A DNA stretch of 64,000 bases, from positions 310,001-374,000 of the forward strand of contig NZ_CP012914.1 in the NCBI RefSeq assembly GCF_001315015.1. Reading direction: 5' to 3'. The number at the start of each line of letters is the position of its first letter. The first letter of the stretch is position 1. Positions 24,478 to 33,739 of the stretch are shown here, in pieces. This DNA is from Azospirillum brasilense (GTDB taxonomy: Bacteria > Pseudomonadota > Alphaproteobacteria > Azospirillales > Azospirillaceae). A program made the position numbers and the translations under genes. Under the pieces are notes generated by a model. That model saw only the letters and a list, made by a program, of their open reading frames with translations, was not told the DNA's origin and searched no databases.

Positions 24478-25857
24478 ATGGAGACCGCCCGCAAGAGCCG
24501 CCTGCTGGTGGCCCGGCGCTGGCTGCCGGACAGCATTGCCTCGCGGCTGGTGCTGACCGTGGTGCTGGCGCTTCTGCTGACCCAGGCGGTCAGCGCGCTG
24601 GTCTATCTGACCGACCGCCCTCCGGGACCGCCGGCTCACAGCATGCGCGTCCTCGTCCAGCGTGTGACGGCCATCGTCCAGCTCGTGGAGAGCACCCCGC
24701 CGCCGGAGCGGCGGCGGCTGGTCAAGGCGATCGACGACCCCGTGCTGCGGGTGGACTGGAATCCCGAGACTCCGCGCTTCGCCAACCAGCGCGAAGGCTT
24801 TCCCTTCGACCGGCTGCGCCGGGCCATCCGCGGCGAGCTGGACGATCCCGAGCGCGCCGTGGTGGTCGAGGTCCGGCGGGAGCGCCCCATGCCCGGCCCC
24901 TTCCCGGTGGACGAGCATCGCTGGGGCGCCGACGTCCGGCTGTCGGTGGGGCTGAAGGACGGGTCCTGGCTGACCTTCGTCGGCGGCGACCCGCTGGAGG
25001 GGCCGTTCCGGCTGCTGCGCTTCGCGCTGTGGATGGCCGGCATCGTCGGGGCGGTGGCTCTGGTCTCGGTCTGGACGGCGCGCCGCATGACCGCCCCCAT
25101 CGCGCGCTTCGCCGACGCGGCGGAGCGGCTGGGCGTGGACGGCGAGGCGCCGCCTTTGCCGGAAGCCGGCCCCCAGGAGCTGCGCGCCGCCACCCGCGCC
25201 TTCAACCGGATGCAGGCGCGTCTGGCCCGCTTCGTCGCCGACCGCACGCAGATGCTGGCGGCGATGAGCCACGACCTGCGCACGCCGCTGACCCGCCTGC
25301 GCCTGCGCGCCGAACTGGTCGAGGACCCGGAGATGCAGCGCAAGATGCTCGCCGACCTCGACGAGATGGCGGCGATGATCAACGCCACGCTGGCCTTCGC
25401 CCGCGACGACGCCAAGCACGAGCCGCGCGGCCCGCTCGACCTCGCCGACCTGCTGCAGAGCCTGTGCGACGACCGGGCGGACGCCGGGCACGCGGCGGCC
25501 TACGAGGGGCCGGCGCACGCGACGGTGGACGGGCGCCCGGTGGCTCTGCGCCGCGCCTTTGCCAACCTGATGGACAACGCCATCGCCTATGGCGGCGGCT
25601 TCACCGTGCGCTTGCGGCCCGTGGATGGGGAATTGCGGGTGGAGATCGAGGACGGCGGTCCCGGCATTCCGGAGGCGGAGTTCGAGAAGGTCTTCGCCCC
25701 CTTCTACCGGCTGGAGCGCTCGCGCTCCCGCGACACCGGCGGGGTGGGGCTGGGTCTGGCCACCGCCCGCACGGTGGTGCGCGGCCATGGCGGCGACATC
25801 GCGCTGTCCAACCGCCCGGAAGGTGGGCTGCGGGTGACGGTGACCCTGCCGCGGTGA
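24478..25857 (+). CDS. Sensor histidine kinase (EnvZ/CpxA-like)
   Basis: About 459 residues. Two membrane segments (about 22-44 and 180-202) bracket a periplasmic domain of some 130 residues. Then HAMP, the H-box MSHDLRTPLTRLRLRAELVED, N-box FANLMDNAIAYG, and G-boxes EDGGPGIP and GVGLGLATA. EnvZ/CpxA-type kinase for the regulator just upstream. The ATG at 24478 has GGGGG seven bases before it; a GTG at 24472 overlaps the regulator stop. Ligand unknown; the neighbouring Spy-like protein suggests envelope or metal stress. Confidence 0.92.
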   Translation: METARKSRLLVARRWLPDSIASRLVLTVVLALLLTQAVSALVYLTDRPPGPPAHSMRVLVQRVTAIVQLVESTPPPERRRLVKAIDDPVLRVDWNPETPRFANQREGFPFDRLRRAIRGELDDPERAVVVEVRRERPMPGPFPVDEHRWGADVRLSVGLKDGSWLTFVGGDPLEGPFRLLRFALWMAGIVGAVALVSVWTARRMTAPIARFADAAERLGVDGEAPPLPEAGPQELRAATRAFNRMQARLARFVADRTQMLAAMSHDLRTPLTRLRLRAELVEDPEMQRKMLADLDEMAAMINATLAFARDDAKHEPRGPLDLADLLQSLCDDRADAGHAAAYEGPAHATVDGRPVALRRAFANLMDNAIAYGGGFTVRLRPVDGELRVEIEDGGPGIPEAEFEKVFAPFYRLERSRSRDTGGVGLGLATARTVVRGHGGDIALSNRPEGGLRVTVTLPR

Positions 25858-25876
25858 TGGCAGGGTGCGTCAAAGC

Positions 25877-26015
25877 CCTCGCCCCTCCGGGGAGAGGGTT
25901 GGGTGAGGGGGCGTCCGAAGGGCGGAAACGCAGCCTCATTGCAGAGCCTTTCCGGCCTGCGGCCGCCCCCTCATCCTGACCTTCTCCCCAGCCTTCTCTC
26001 CAGGGGGGAGAAGGG
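25877..26015. repeat. REP-like intergenic element, paired inverted arms
   Basis: The left arm contains GAGGGTTGGGTGAGGGGGCG, the right arm CGCCCCCTCATCCTGACCTT, nearly its reverse complement. Further CTCC/GGAG palindromes sit at both ends. It fills most of the gap between the kinase and ndh genes and resembles shorter elements at 1902, 3354 and 47152. Confidence 0.6.
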
Positions 26016-26087
26016 ATTATGCACCGCAACATCGGCGGCGCATCGGCGTTTAACGGTGCAGGATCAACGTCACCGGAGGTTGCCGCC

Positions 26088-27449
26088 GTGCCGCAGATCG
26101 ACCGCACCCCCTCGCCCGTGGACCTCCGCCCCCATGTCGTGATCGTCGGGGCGGGGTTCGGCGGGCTGGCCTGCGCGGAGGCCCTGGGCGGGACGAACAT
26201 CCGCGTCACCATCATCGACCGCAACAACTATCACCTGTTCGTGCCGCTGCTCTATCAGGTGGCGACCGCCGCCCTGTCGCCCGCCGACATCGCCGAGCCG
26301 ATCCGCCGCATCGTCAGCCGCCACCCCAACATCGACGTGGTGATGGGCGAGGTGACCGGGGTCGACCGTACGGCCAAGCGGGTGGAACTGGCCGACGGCA
26401 GCTTCGTCCCCTACGACCGGCTGGTGCTGGCGACCGGCTCCTCCTACAGCTATTTCGGGCACGACGACTGGGCGGAGATCGCCCCCGGCCTGAAGACCAT
26501 CGAGAACGCCCGGCGGATCCGCGCCCGGCTGCTGATGAATTTCGAGCAGGCGGAGATGAGCGAGGACCCGGCCCGGCAGAAGGCGCTGATGACCACCATC
26601 GTGGTCGGCGGCGGTCCCACCGGCGTGGAGATGGCCGGGGCGGTGGCCGAACTGGCCCGCTTTACGTTGGCCCGCGACTTCCGCCGCATCGACCCGCGCA
26701 CCGCCCGCGTCCTGCTGGTCGAGGCCGGGCCGCGCATCCTGTCCACCTTCCCGGAAGACCTCGGCCAATACGCCCGCCGCAAGCTGGAGGAGCTGGGCGT
26801 CGTCGTGCTGACCGGACAGGCGGTGGAGAGCATCACGCCGGAGGGCGCCACGGTCGGCGGGCGCTTCATCCCGGCGGGGGCCATCGTGTGGGGCGCCGGG
26901 GTCAAGGCCTCGCCCGCCGGCTCCTGGCTGGGGGTGGAGACCGACCGCAGCGGGCGCATCCCGGTCGACGCCGACATGGCGGTGCCGGGCGTGCCCGACG
27001 TCTACGCGCTGGGCGACACGGCGGCGCTGGCCGGCGACGACGGCAAGCCGCTGCCCGGTCTGGCCCAGGTCGCCAAGCAGCAGGGCGAGCATCTCGGCGG
27101 CGGGTTGGAGGCCAGCCTGCTGCGCGGTCAGCCGCTGGAACCCTTCCGCTTCCGCAACCGCGGCAACACCGCCATCGTCGGGCGCAGCGCCGCCGTCTTC
27201 GATTTCGGAACGCGCAAGCTGAAGGGCTGGTTCGCCTGGGTGCTGTGGGCGATCATCCACGTCTATCTGCTGGTGAATTTCCAGAAGCGGATGCTGGTCA
27301 CCATGCAGTGGCTGTGGCGCTGGGCCACCTACCAGCGCGGCGCGCGGCTGATCACCACCGACCGCCCGGTGTCGGTCGCGGAATCCGTCACCTCGCCGCA
27401 TGGCGGGAGCGCCGAACCCTTCCGGGACGTGAGGCGCGGCCAGGGCTGA
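26088..27449 (+). CDS. ndh: Type II NADH:quinone oxidoreductase (NDH-2)
   Basis: About 453 residues. FAD-binding VIVGAGFGGLACAEAL at the start, NADH-binding TIVVGGGPTGVEMAGAVAEL mid-protein, VYALGDTAAL as second FAD motif, and a C-terminal amphipathic, partly hydrophobic region (AWVLWAIIHVYLLVNFQKRM) anchoring it to the membrane. It oxidises NADH and reduces quinone without pumping protons. Start set at GTG 26088 because GGAGG lies eight bases upstream; an ATG 23 codons earlier has no such site. Confidence 0.92.
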   Translation: MPQIDRTPSPVDLRPHVVIVGAGFGGLACAEALGGTNIRVTIIDRNNYHLFVPLLYQVATAALSPADIAEPIRRIVSRHPNIDVVMGEVTGVDRTAKRVELADGSFVPYDRLVLATGSSYSYFGHDDWAEIAPGLKTIENARRIRARLLMNFEQAEMSEDPARQKALMTTIVVGGGPTGVEMAGAVAELARFTLARDFRRIDPRTARVLLVEAGPRILSTFPEDLGQYARRKLEELGVVVLTGQAVESITPEGATVGGRFIPAGAIVWGAGVKASPAGSWLGVETDRSGRIPVDADMAVPGVPDVYALGDTAALAGDDGKPLPGLAQVAKQQGEHLGGGLEASLLRGQPLEPFRFRNRGNTAIVGRSAAVFDFGTRKLKGWFAWVLWAIIHVYLLVNFQKRMLVTMQWLWRWATYQRGARLITTDRPVSVAESVTSPHGGSAEPFRDVRRGQG

Positions 27450-27459
27450 CGGCTTCGGA

Positions 27460-29844
27460 TCAGGAGGGCTTTGGACCGGAGGCGGGGGGAAGCGGCAGGA
27501 CGCAGCGGAAGCGGGTGCCGTGGCCCGGCCACTCCTCGACCTCCAGCCGCCCGCCGTGCAGCTCCATGACGTTGCGGACCAGCGACAGGCCGAGCGCCGC
27601 GGCGCCGCGCGGGTCGTTGCGGTCGTAGCGCGAGGGCAGGGCGGCCTCGCCCGGCCCGGCGCCGCTGCCCACGGTCAGCACGATGGTCCCGGCGGTCCGT
27701 TCCCCGGACAGCAGGATGCGGCGGTCCGCCGGCGGGTGGCGGATGGCGCCGACGACCAGGGTGAACAGCGCCTGCTTGAGCCGCCGGGCGTCGCCCTCCG
27801 CCTCGCCCAGCGACGACGGGGCGGCGAGGTCGAGGCGCAGCCCCTCGCGCCGCGCCCATTCGCGGGTCAGCTCGCCCACCGTCTCCAGCAGGTCGGGCAC
27901 GTCCACGACGGCGCGGTCCAGCGTGGTCACCCCGGCCCCCAGGCTGGTCATGTCGACGACGTCGTCGATCAGCTCCAGCAGCCGCTCGCCCGCGTTGAGG
28001 ACGCCCTTCACATACTCGATCTGGCGCGGGTTCAGCTCCCCGAAATACTGGTTCGCCAGCACCTCGGCGAAGCCGATGATGCCGTTCAGCGGGTTGCGCA
28101 GATGGTGCGAGACGTTGGCGATGAACTCGCTCTTCAACTGGTCGGCGGCCTCCAGCGCGGCGTTGGAGGCGCGCAACGCCTGCTCCAGCCGGGCGCTGTC
28201 GGTGACGTCGAGATAGCTGTTCAGCACCGCCCCGTCGGGCAGCGGCAGGGTCGAGAACTCGACCACCGACCCGTCGGCCCGCTCCAGCCGACCCGAGCGC
28301 ACGGCGCGTTCCAGCGTCGCGCCGATCATCTCGTCCTTCAGGCTGTCCCAGTCGCCGCCATTCTCCAGGAAGGGCCGCATCCGCTCGAACAGGCCGGAGA
28401 TGTGCGGCTCGCCCAGCAGGTCCTCGTCGTCGAGGTCCCAGACGCGCGCGAAGGCCGGGTTGGACAGCTTCAGCCGCCCGTCGCCGCCGAACACCGCGAT
28501 GCCCTCGGCCAGATTGTCCAGCGTCTCCTGCTGCACGGCGATCAGCGTGTTGTAGGAGGATTCCAGGGCCAGCGTGTTGGTCACGTCCTCCAGGATCTGC
28601 ATCAGCCCGCCCAGCGGGTGCGGGGCGGCGAGGCTGCGCAGAGTCGTGCCGTCCGGCAGGTGCATCAGCTCCTCGACCGGCTCCAGCAGGCGGGTGTAGC
28701 GGCTCAGCCGCTCGCGCTTGTAGCTCTGGTAGTCGGCGTATTCGGGCAGGCGGCGGCGGGTGCGCAGCTCCTCCAGGATCTCGCCGTGGGTGGGCTGGCT
28801 GCGCAGCCACGACTCCTCCAGGTCCCACAGCCGGGCGTAGGCCTGGTTGAAGAAGGTCAGCCGCGTGTCGGCGCCAAAGATGGCGATGGCCGCGCCCAGC
28901 CGCTCCAGCACCTCGCCGTGGGCGGCGAGGTGGCGGCTCAGCTCGCCGCGCAACTCTTCCACCGCCGTGACGTCCAGCGCGTAGCCGACGACCAGCGTGC
29001 CGCCGCCGTCCGGGGCGGGCAGGGGGGCCTCGGTGACCTCCAGCAGGCGCCGCTCGGCGCCGATGACGGCGGAAACCCGCTCCGACTGGGCGACCCCGCT
29101 GCGAAGCGCGCGTTGCGCCAGGGCGCGCCCGGCGTCGCTCAGCTCCTTGCCGCTGTCCGGCACGGCGGCAGGGTCGGAATCCACGGCACGGGCGTAGGCG
29201 CGGTTGCACCAGGACAGCGTCTGCCCGGCGCCGCGCAGCCACACCGGCAGCGGCAGGGCGTCCACCGCCGCGCGCAGCTCGGCCAGCGCCGATTCGGCGT
29301 CGTGCCGTCCGCGGGTCAGTCCCTCCTGTTCGGCGCAACGGTCGGTGATGTCCTCCAGCCAGACGACGTTCTGATGCCCGGCGTTCTGATGCCCGGCGGC
29401 CCGCCGCCCGTTCAGCAACAGGCGCCGTCCGCTGCGGGTCGTCGCCTCGATTCGGAAGTCCTCGCCCCCACCGCGCAGGCGGCGGACGGCCTCGGCGACT
29501 CGGGGGGCGTCGCTGTCGGCGAAGGCGCTCGCGATGTCCTGGCCCGGCTCCGTCCCCAGAAATCCGGCGCAGCCCGGCGCCGCGCTGACGGCGCCTTCGG
29601 CGTTCCAGGCGCACCAGGGATGGGGGGATGCGGCCAGCAGGGCCTCCAGACGCGCCACGTCGGCCGCCAGCCGGTCGCTGCGGCGGCGCTCCTTGCCGGT
29701 CCAGAACAGCCCGCCGAATCCGGCGGCGCCGAGGACACCGGCAAAGCCCAGCACAGCCGGCGAGCCGGAGGGCCCGGCCATCAGGCCGACTCCCACCGCC
29801 AGCCCCAGCGCGGCAAAGGCGTATGATCGGGTCAGGACACTCAC
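27460..29844 (-). CDS. DivL-like multi-PAS histidine kinase with degenerate ATPase domain
   Basis: About 794 residues. Two hydrophobic segments (about 5-48), several PAS-like domains (about 65-170, 195-300, 310-430, 440-550) and a HisKA domain with H-box NVSHHLRNPLNGIIGFAEVL (His near 580). The ATPase part is poor: the N-box reads LKQALFTLVVGAI without the usual Asn, and the G1 region reads VGSGAGPG instead of DxGxG. It may signal allosterically rather than phosphorylate, as DivL does. The HisKA block QYFGELNPRQIEYVKGVL is DivL-like. Start uncertain: GTG at 29844 chosen, TTG at 29880 possible. Confidence 0.75.
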   Translation of the reverse strand: MSVLTRSYAFAALGLAVGVGLMAGPSGSPAVLGFAGVLGAAGFGGLFWTGKERRRSDRLAADVARLEALLAASPHPWCAWNAEGAVSAAPGCAGFLGTEPGQDIASAFADSDAPRVAEAVRRLRGGGEDFRIEATTRSGRRLLLNGRRAAGHQNAGHQNVVWLEDITDRCAEQEGLTRGRHDAESALAELRAAVDALPLPVWLRGAGQTLSWCNRAYARAVDSDPAAVPDSGKELSDAGRALAQRALRSGVAQSERVSAVIGAERRLLEVTEAPLPAPDGGGTLVVGYALDVTAVEELRGELSRHLAAHGEVLERLGAAIAIFGADTRLTFFNQAYARLWDLEESWLRSQPTHGEILEELRTRRRLPEYADYQSYKRERLSRYTRLLEPVEELMHLPDGTTLRSLAAPHPLGGLMQILEDVTNTLALESSYNTLIAVQQETLDNLAEGIAVFGGDGRLKLSNPAFARVWDLDDEDLLGEPHISGLFERMRPFLENGGDWDSLKDEMIGATLERAVRSGRLERADGSVVEFSTLPLPDGAVLNSYLDVTDSARLEQALRASNAALEAADQLKSEFIANVSHHLRNPLNGIIGFAEVLANQYFGELNPRQIEYVKGVLNAGERLLELIDDVVDMTSLGAGVTTLDRAVVDVPDLLETVGELTREWARREGLRLDLAAPSSLGEAEGDARRLKQALFTLVVGAIRHPPADRRILLSGERTAGTIVLTVGSGAGPGEAALPSRYDRNDPRGAAALGLSLVRNVMELHGGRLEVEEWPGHGTRFRCVLPLPPASGPKPS

Positions 29845-29931
29845 GCGGGTGAGACTAGTCCACGCCTCCCGGCGGAGCAAGGCGGGCCGGGGGTGGTGCC
29901 ACTTTCGGGGTGGTGCGGCCCTTTCTCCCAG

Positions 29932-32900
29932 CTACACCGCCTCCCCGATCCGCAGGGCGCGGATCGCCGCTTCGACCGCCGGGAAGGCGGTGCGCACCGC
30001 CGTCAGGGCGTGCCCGGTCCCGTCCGGATCGCCGCGATGGGCGGCGAGTTCCAGGGCGGACGCGGCGCGGCCCAGCCGGTTGGCCCCCGCCGTGCGCGCC
30101 GCCCCGGCCAGCGTGTGGGCGGTGCCGCGGACGGCCTCCAGGTCGCTCCGTTCCAGGGCGGCGGCGGCCTCGTCCAGCAGCGGGCGGGTGGTTTCCAGGA
30201 AGAAATCCAGCATGTCCAGCGACGCCGCGTCGAGCCCGCCGAAGGTGGTGCGGACATGGTCGAGGTCCAGCGTCTGCTCCGCCGTCCCGGCGGGCTCCGC
30301 CGCGGGTGGATCGTCGGGAGCCGCGACGCTGCCCTCGCCCAGCGCCCGGTTCAGGGCGGCGGCGAGCTGCTTCAGGGTCACCGGCTTGGCGATGTAGTCG
30401 TCCATGCCCGCGTCGGTGCAGCGCTCCATCTCCCCGGCCAGGGCGTTGGCGGTCATGGCGATGATGGCGGTGCGAGGACGCGGATCGGGTGCCAATTTGA
30501 AGACTGATTCAGCGCTGCGGATCTGGCGCGACAGCTCGTAGCCGTCCATGCGCGGCATGTGGCAGTCGGTGATCAGAAGCCGGTAGGGCCGTGACCGCCA
30601 GGCGGTCAGCGCCTCCAGCCCGTCGCCGCTAAGGTCGGCCTCGAAGCCGAGCTGGCGGAGCTGGCGCAGGATCACCTGCTGGTTCGTCGGGTGGTCCTCC
30701 GCCACCAGGATGATCGGCGGGGGCGCGGCCGCATCGGGGTCCGCCATGTCGAGGGCCGCCATGTCGAGGGCTGGCGGACTGTCCTCCGTCACGGGAAGCG
30801 GGGAGACGGCGCGTCCGGCCAGGGCGGTCAGGCGGCGGAACAGGGCATCGCGGCGGATCGGGCGGCCGAGATGGTCGTGGCGCGGCGGTTGTCCAGCGGG
30901 CGTTGCACCGTCCTCGCCGCTTTCCGGCGGGCAGTCGCCGGGCTGCTCCCGCCCGTCGATCAGATGCAGGGTCGGGGGAGGGCGGACCCCGGCGGCGGCG
31001 ATGCGGGCCAGAACCGCCGGCGCCGACAGCCGCGGGTTGGGCGCGCCGGGCGCGTCGTCCGGATGGTGCTCCAGCAGGCCGTCGGAGAGGACCAGCAGGT
31101 CGGCGTCGGCCATTGTCAGCAGTTCCACCGCCTCGTCCGCCGTCGTGGCGTCGGCGACGGCGGCCCGCTTGTCCTCCAGCGCGCGGATCAGGACGGCGCG
31201 CTGCACCGGGTCCGGCTCGGCCACGATGATCGACAGGCCGGTCAGGTCGGTGTCGTCGCCGGGCACCGTTCGCGGATCGCCCGCCAGCAGATCGACCGTG
31301 AACCAGAAGGTGGCGCCGCAGCCCGGGGCCGATTCGACCCCGATGCGCCCTCCCATCATCTCGACGAGGCGGGCGCAGATGGCCAGCCCCAGCCCGGTGC
31401 CGCCGAAGCGGCGGGTGGTCGAGCTGTCGGCCTGGCTGAAGGGCTGGAACAGGCGGGCCTGCCCGGCGGCGCTGATGCCGATGCCGGTGTCCTCCACCGA
31501 GAAGCGCAGGCGCAGCCGGTCCGACCCGGCGTCGGACGGCTCCAGCCGGGTGCGCAGGACGACCCGGCCCGCGTCGGTGAACTTGATGGCGTTGCCGGTC
31601 AGGTTGAACAGGATCTGGCGCAGCCGTCCGGGATCGCCGCGCACCGCCGCCGGCACCTTGCGGTCGAGGTCGCAGACGAGAAGCAGCGCTTTCTGGTGGG
31701 CCTGCGGAGCCAGCAGCTCCGCCACCCCCTCCACCAGTTCGCGCGGGTCGAGGTCCATCTCGTCGAGGTCGAGCTTGCCCGCCTCGATCTTGGACAGGTC
31801 CAGGATGTCGTCGATGATCCGCAGCAGCGCCGTCGCGCTGTCGCGCACGGTGGTGACGAGTTCGGTCTGCTCCGCGTCCAGCGGGCTCAGGGCGATCAGC
31901 TCCAGCATGCCCAGCACGCCGTTCATCGGGGTGCGGATCTCGTGGCTCATGGTCGCCAGGAACTCCGACTTGGACCGGGCGGCGACCTCCGCCTGGTCCT
32001 TGGCGTGGCGCAGGTCCTCTTCGGCGCGCTTGCGGCCGGTGATGTCGTAGCTCCAGGCGAGGATCGCCGGTTCCCCCTCGAACTCCGTGCGCTGAAGCGT
32101 CTGAAGCGCCCAGACGCGGCTGCCGTCGGGCCGGTCGACCGCCACCTCGACGTCGCGGGCGACCAGCCCGGGGCCCTCCTGCGGGAGGGCACGTCCCTGC
32201 AGGGTGGCGCCGGGCAGGGCCAGCGCGTGGCGGCGCCCGACAAAGGCGTCCGGCGGCAGCCCGGCCAGTTCAGCGGCGCGGGCGTTGGCGAAGGCCACGG
32301 AGCCGTCGGGACGCCCGATCGATACGCCGACCGGACTCTGCTCCAGGATCGCGCGCAGGCGGCGCTCGCTGTCCGACAGGGCGTGTTCGCGCGAACGGAT
32401 GGTGGCGACGAAATAGTGCAGGGCGCGCGCCATGTCGGCGATCTCGTCCTGCCCATGGGTGGGGATGGCGACGGACCGCCCGGCGGCCGACGCGGCCATG
32501 GCCGTCTGCAGCCCACGCAGCCGCCGCACCACGTTGCGGTGGATGTAGAGGAAGATGCCGAGGGCACCGAGGATGGACACCACGGCCATCGCCAGGATGG
32601 CGTTCTTGCCGTCGCGGATCACCCGCTCGAACTCGCCGGAGCGGGCGGCGATGTCCTGCTCGATGGCCAGGAAATGGTCCGACACCGCGCCGACCAGCCG
32701 GTCGGAGACGTTCTGGTTGCGTGCGATGGAGCCTTTGATGGCGCGGGCCAAGCCGATTTCGGTCAGGCGGCTGTTGAACAGGTTGTGTTCCCCAAGCCCC
32801 AGCGCCTCCAGCTCCCGGTACAGCGGCTCCAGGTCGAAGGCGGCGCCGGAGGGCAAAGCGGCCACGACCTCCGCCGCGCGGTCCATCGCGGCGCGGTAGT

Positions 32901-33555
32901 CCTGCCGCAGCCGGTCCACCCGCGCCTCGTGGTCGGCGCGGGAGGCGGCGAGCATCAGCAGGATGGCGTGCTGGGCCTCCGCCGTCCACAGGTCGATTCG
33001 CCGTTCGACGTCCCGGGCCTCCCCCCACTCCTCCAGGGTCCTGGGGGTGGTGGTTTTGTCCCGCAGCGCTTCCTCGGCGTTGCGGACGCGTTCGGCCAGA
33101 TGCATCAGGCGGCCGACCAGCCCACCCGTCTCCGCGGCGGCGGCGAGCTGGCGCTCCACCTGGGTGTTCAGGGTCATCAGGTTGGCGATCAGCTCGTTCT
33201 TGCGGCGCTGCAGCTCGACCACGTCGGCCACGTCGGTGCCGCGGTCGCGCAGCCGGGTCATCAGGTCTTCCAGCAGGGCGATCTGATCGCTCAGCCGGGC
33301 CATCACCGATTCGCGCACCGACTGGCTCTGCACTGCCACCAGGGCCGGGGCGTTGGCGGCCAGCGTGCCGCTCTGCTGGGCCAGTTGGGAAGCGTTGACG
33401 AGGCCCGGCACCTTGGCCGTGGCGATCTGCTCGAACCCCTCATGGAAGCGGCCGAAGAGTGAGACGGCCACCACGCCGGTGGCGGCGGTCAGGCCGGCGA
33501 TCACGGTCAGACCCGCCAGGATGCGAAACGCCACGCCCAGCCGGGGAAGCCGCAT
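29932..33555 (-). CDS. Tripartite hybrid sensor kinase (HAMP-PAS-HisKA-HATPase-REC-REC-Hpt)
   Basis: About 1207 residues from the ATG at 33553-33555. Membrane segments near 10-32 and 318-340 enclose a roughly 280-residue helical periplasmic domain. Then HAMP, PAS (about 400-510), H-box MSHEIRTPMNGVLGM (His538), N-box NLTGNAIKFTD, G-boxes EDTGIGIS and GGTGLGLAI. The first receiver looks degenerate; the second is intact (Asp997 in LLITDCHMPRMDG). The C-terminal Hpt has His1147 in GTAHTLAGAA. Architecture as in TorS/ArcB-type phosphorelays. Divergent from an orphan periplasmic binding protein, which could be its sensory partner (inference). Confidence 0.88.
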   Translation of the reverse strand: MRLPRLGVAFRILAGLTVIAGLTAATGVVAVSLFGRFHEGFEQIATAKVPGLVNASQLAQQSGTLAANAPALVAVQSQSVRESVMARLSDQIALLEDLMTRLRDRGTDVADVVELQRRKNELIANLMTLNTQVERQLAAAAETGGLVGRLMHLAERVRNAEEALRDKTTTPRTLEEWGEARDVERRIDLWTAEAQHAILLMLAASRADHEARVDRLRQDYRAAMDRAAEVVAALPSGAAFDLEPLYRELEALGLGEHNLFNSRLTEIGLARAIKGSIARNQNVSDRLVGAVSDHFLAIEQDIAARSGEFERVIRDGKNAILAMAVVSILGALGIFLYIHRNVVRRLRGLQTAMAASAAGRSVAIPTHGQDEIADMARALHYFVATIRSREHALSDSERRLRAILEQSPVGVSIGRPDGSVAFANARAAELAGLPPDAFVGRRHALALPGATLQGRALPQEGPGLVARDVEVAVDRPDGSRVWALQTLQRTEFEGEPAILAWSYDITGRKRAEEDLRHAKDQAEVAARSKSEFLATMSHEIRTPMNGVLGMLELIALSPLDAEQTELVTTVRDSATALLRIIDDILDLSKIEAGKLDLDEMDLDPRELVEGVAELLAPQAHQKALLLVCDLDRKVPAAVRGDPGRLRQILFNLTGNAIKFTDAGRVVLRTRLEPSDAGSDRLRLRFSVEDTGIGISAAGQARLFQPFSQADSSTTRRFGGTGLGLAICARLVEMMGGRIGVESAPGCGATFWFTVDLLAGDPRTVPGDDTDLTGLSIIVAEPDPVQRAVLIRALEDKRAAVADATTADEAVELLTMADADLLVLSDGLLEHHPDDAPGAPNPRLSAPAVLARIAAAGVRPPPTLHLIDGREQPGDCPPESGEDGATPAGQPPRHDHLGRPIRRDALFRRLTALAGRAVSPLPVTEDSPPALDMAALDMADPDAAAPPPIILVAEDHPTNQQVILRQLRQLGFEADLSGDGLEALTAWRSRPYRLLITDCHMPRMDGYELSRQIRSAESVFKLAPDPRPRTAIIAMTANALAGEMERCTDAGMDDYIAKPVTLKQLAAALNRALGEGSVAAPDDPPAAEPAGTAEQTLDLDHVRTTFGGLDAASLDMLDFFLETTRPLLDEAAAALERSDLEAVRGTAHTLAGAARTAGANRLGRAASALELAAHRGDPDGTGHALTAVRTAFPAVEAAIRALRIGEAV

Positions 33556-33739
33556 GCCCGTCCCTCGATTTTTGTCGTCCGCTTGAGATAACACGGGCAA
33601 TCGACCGGGCGCAATTCACACCCCCGCGCCGCGATCGGACGCTGGGCAAGCGGGTGCCCGGCGGGCTTGACCCGCGCCGGTTGCCGGACCAATGCTGACC
33701 GCCGGTGGCAAAGGTGCCGGCGGCAAAGAGGGATGGTCG

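Noticed and set aside
30691..33462. A 920-codon plus-strand frame opposite the hybrid kinase
   Set aside because: Antisense shadow; kinase, receiver and Hpt motifs are on the minus strand.
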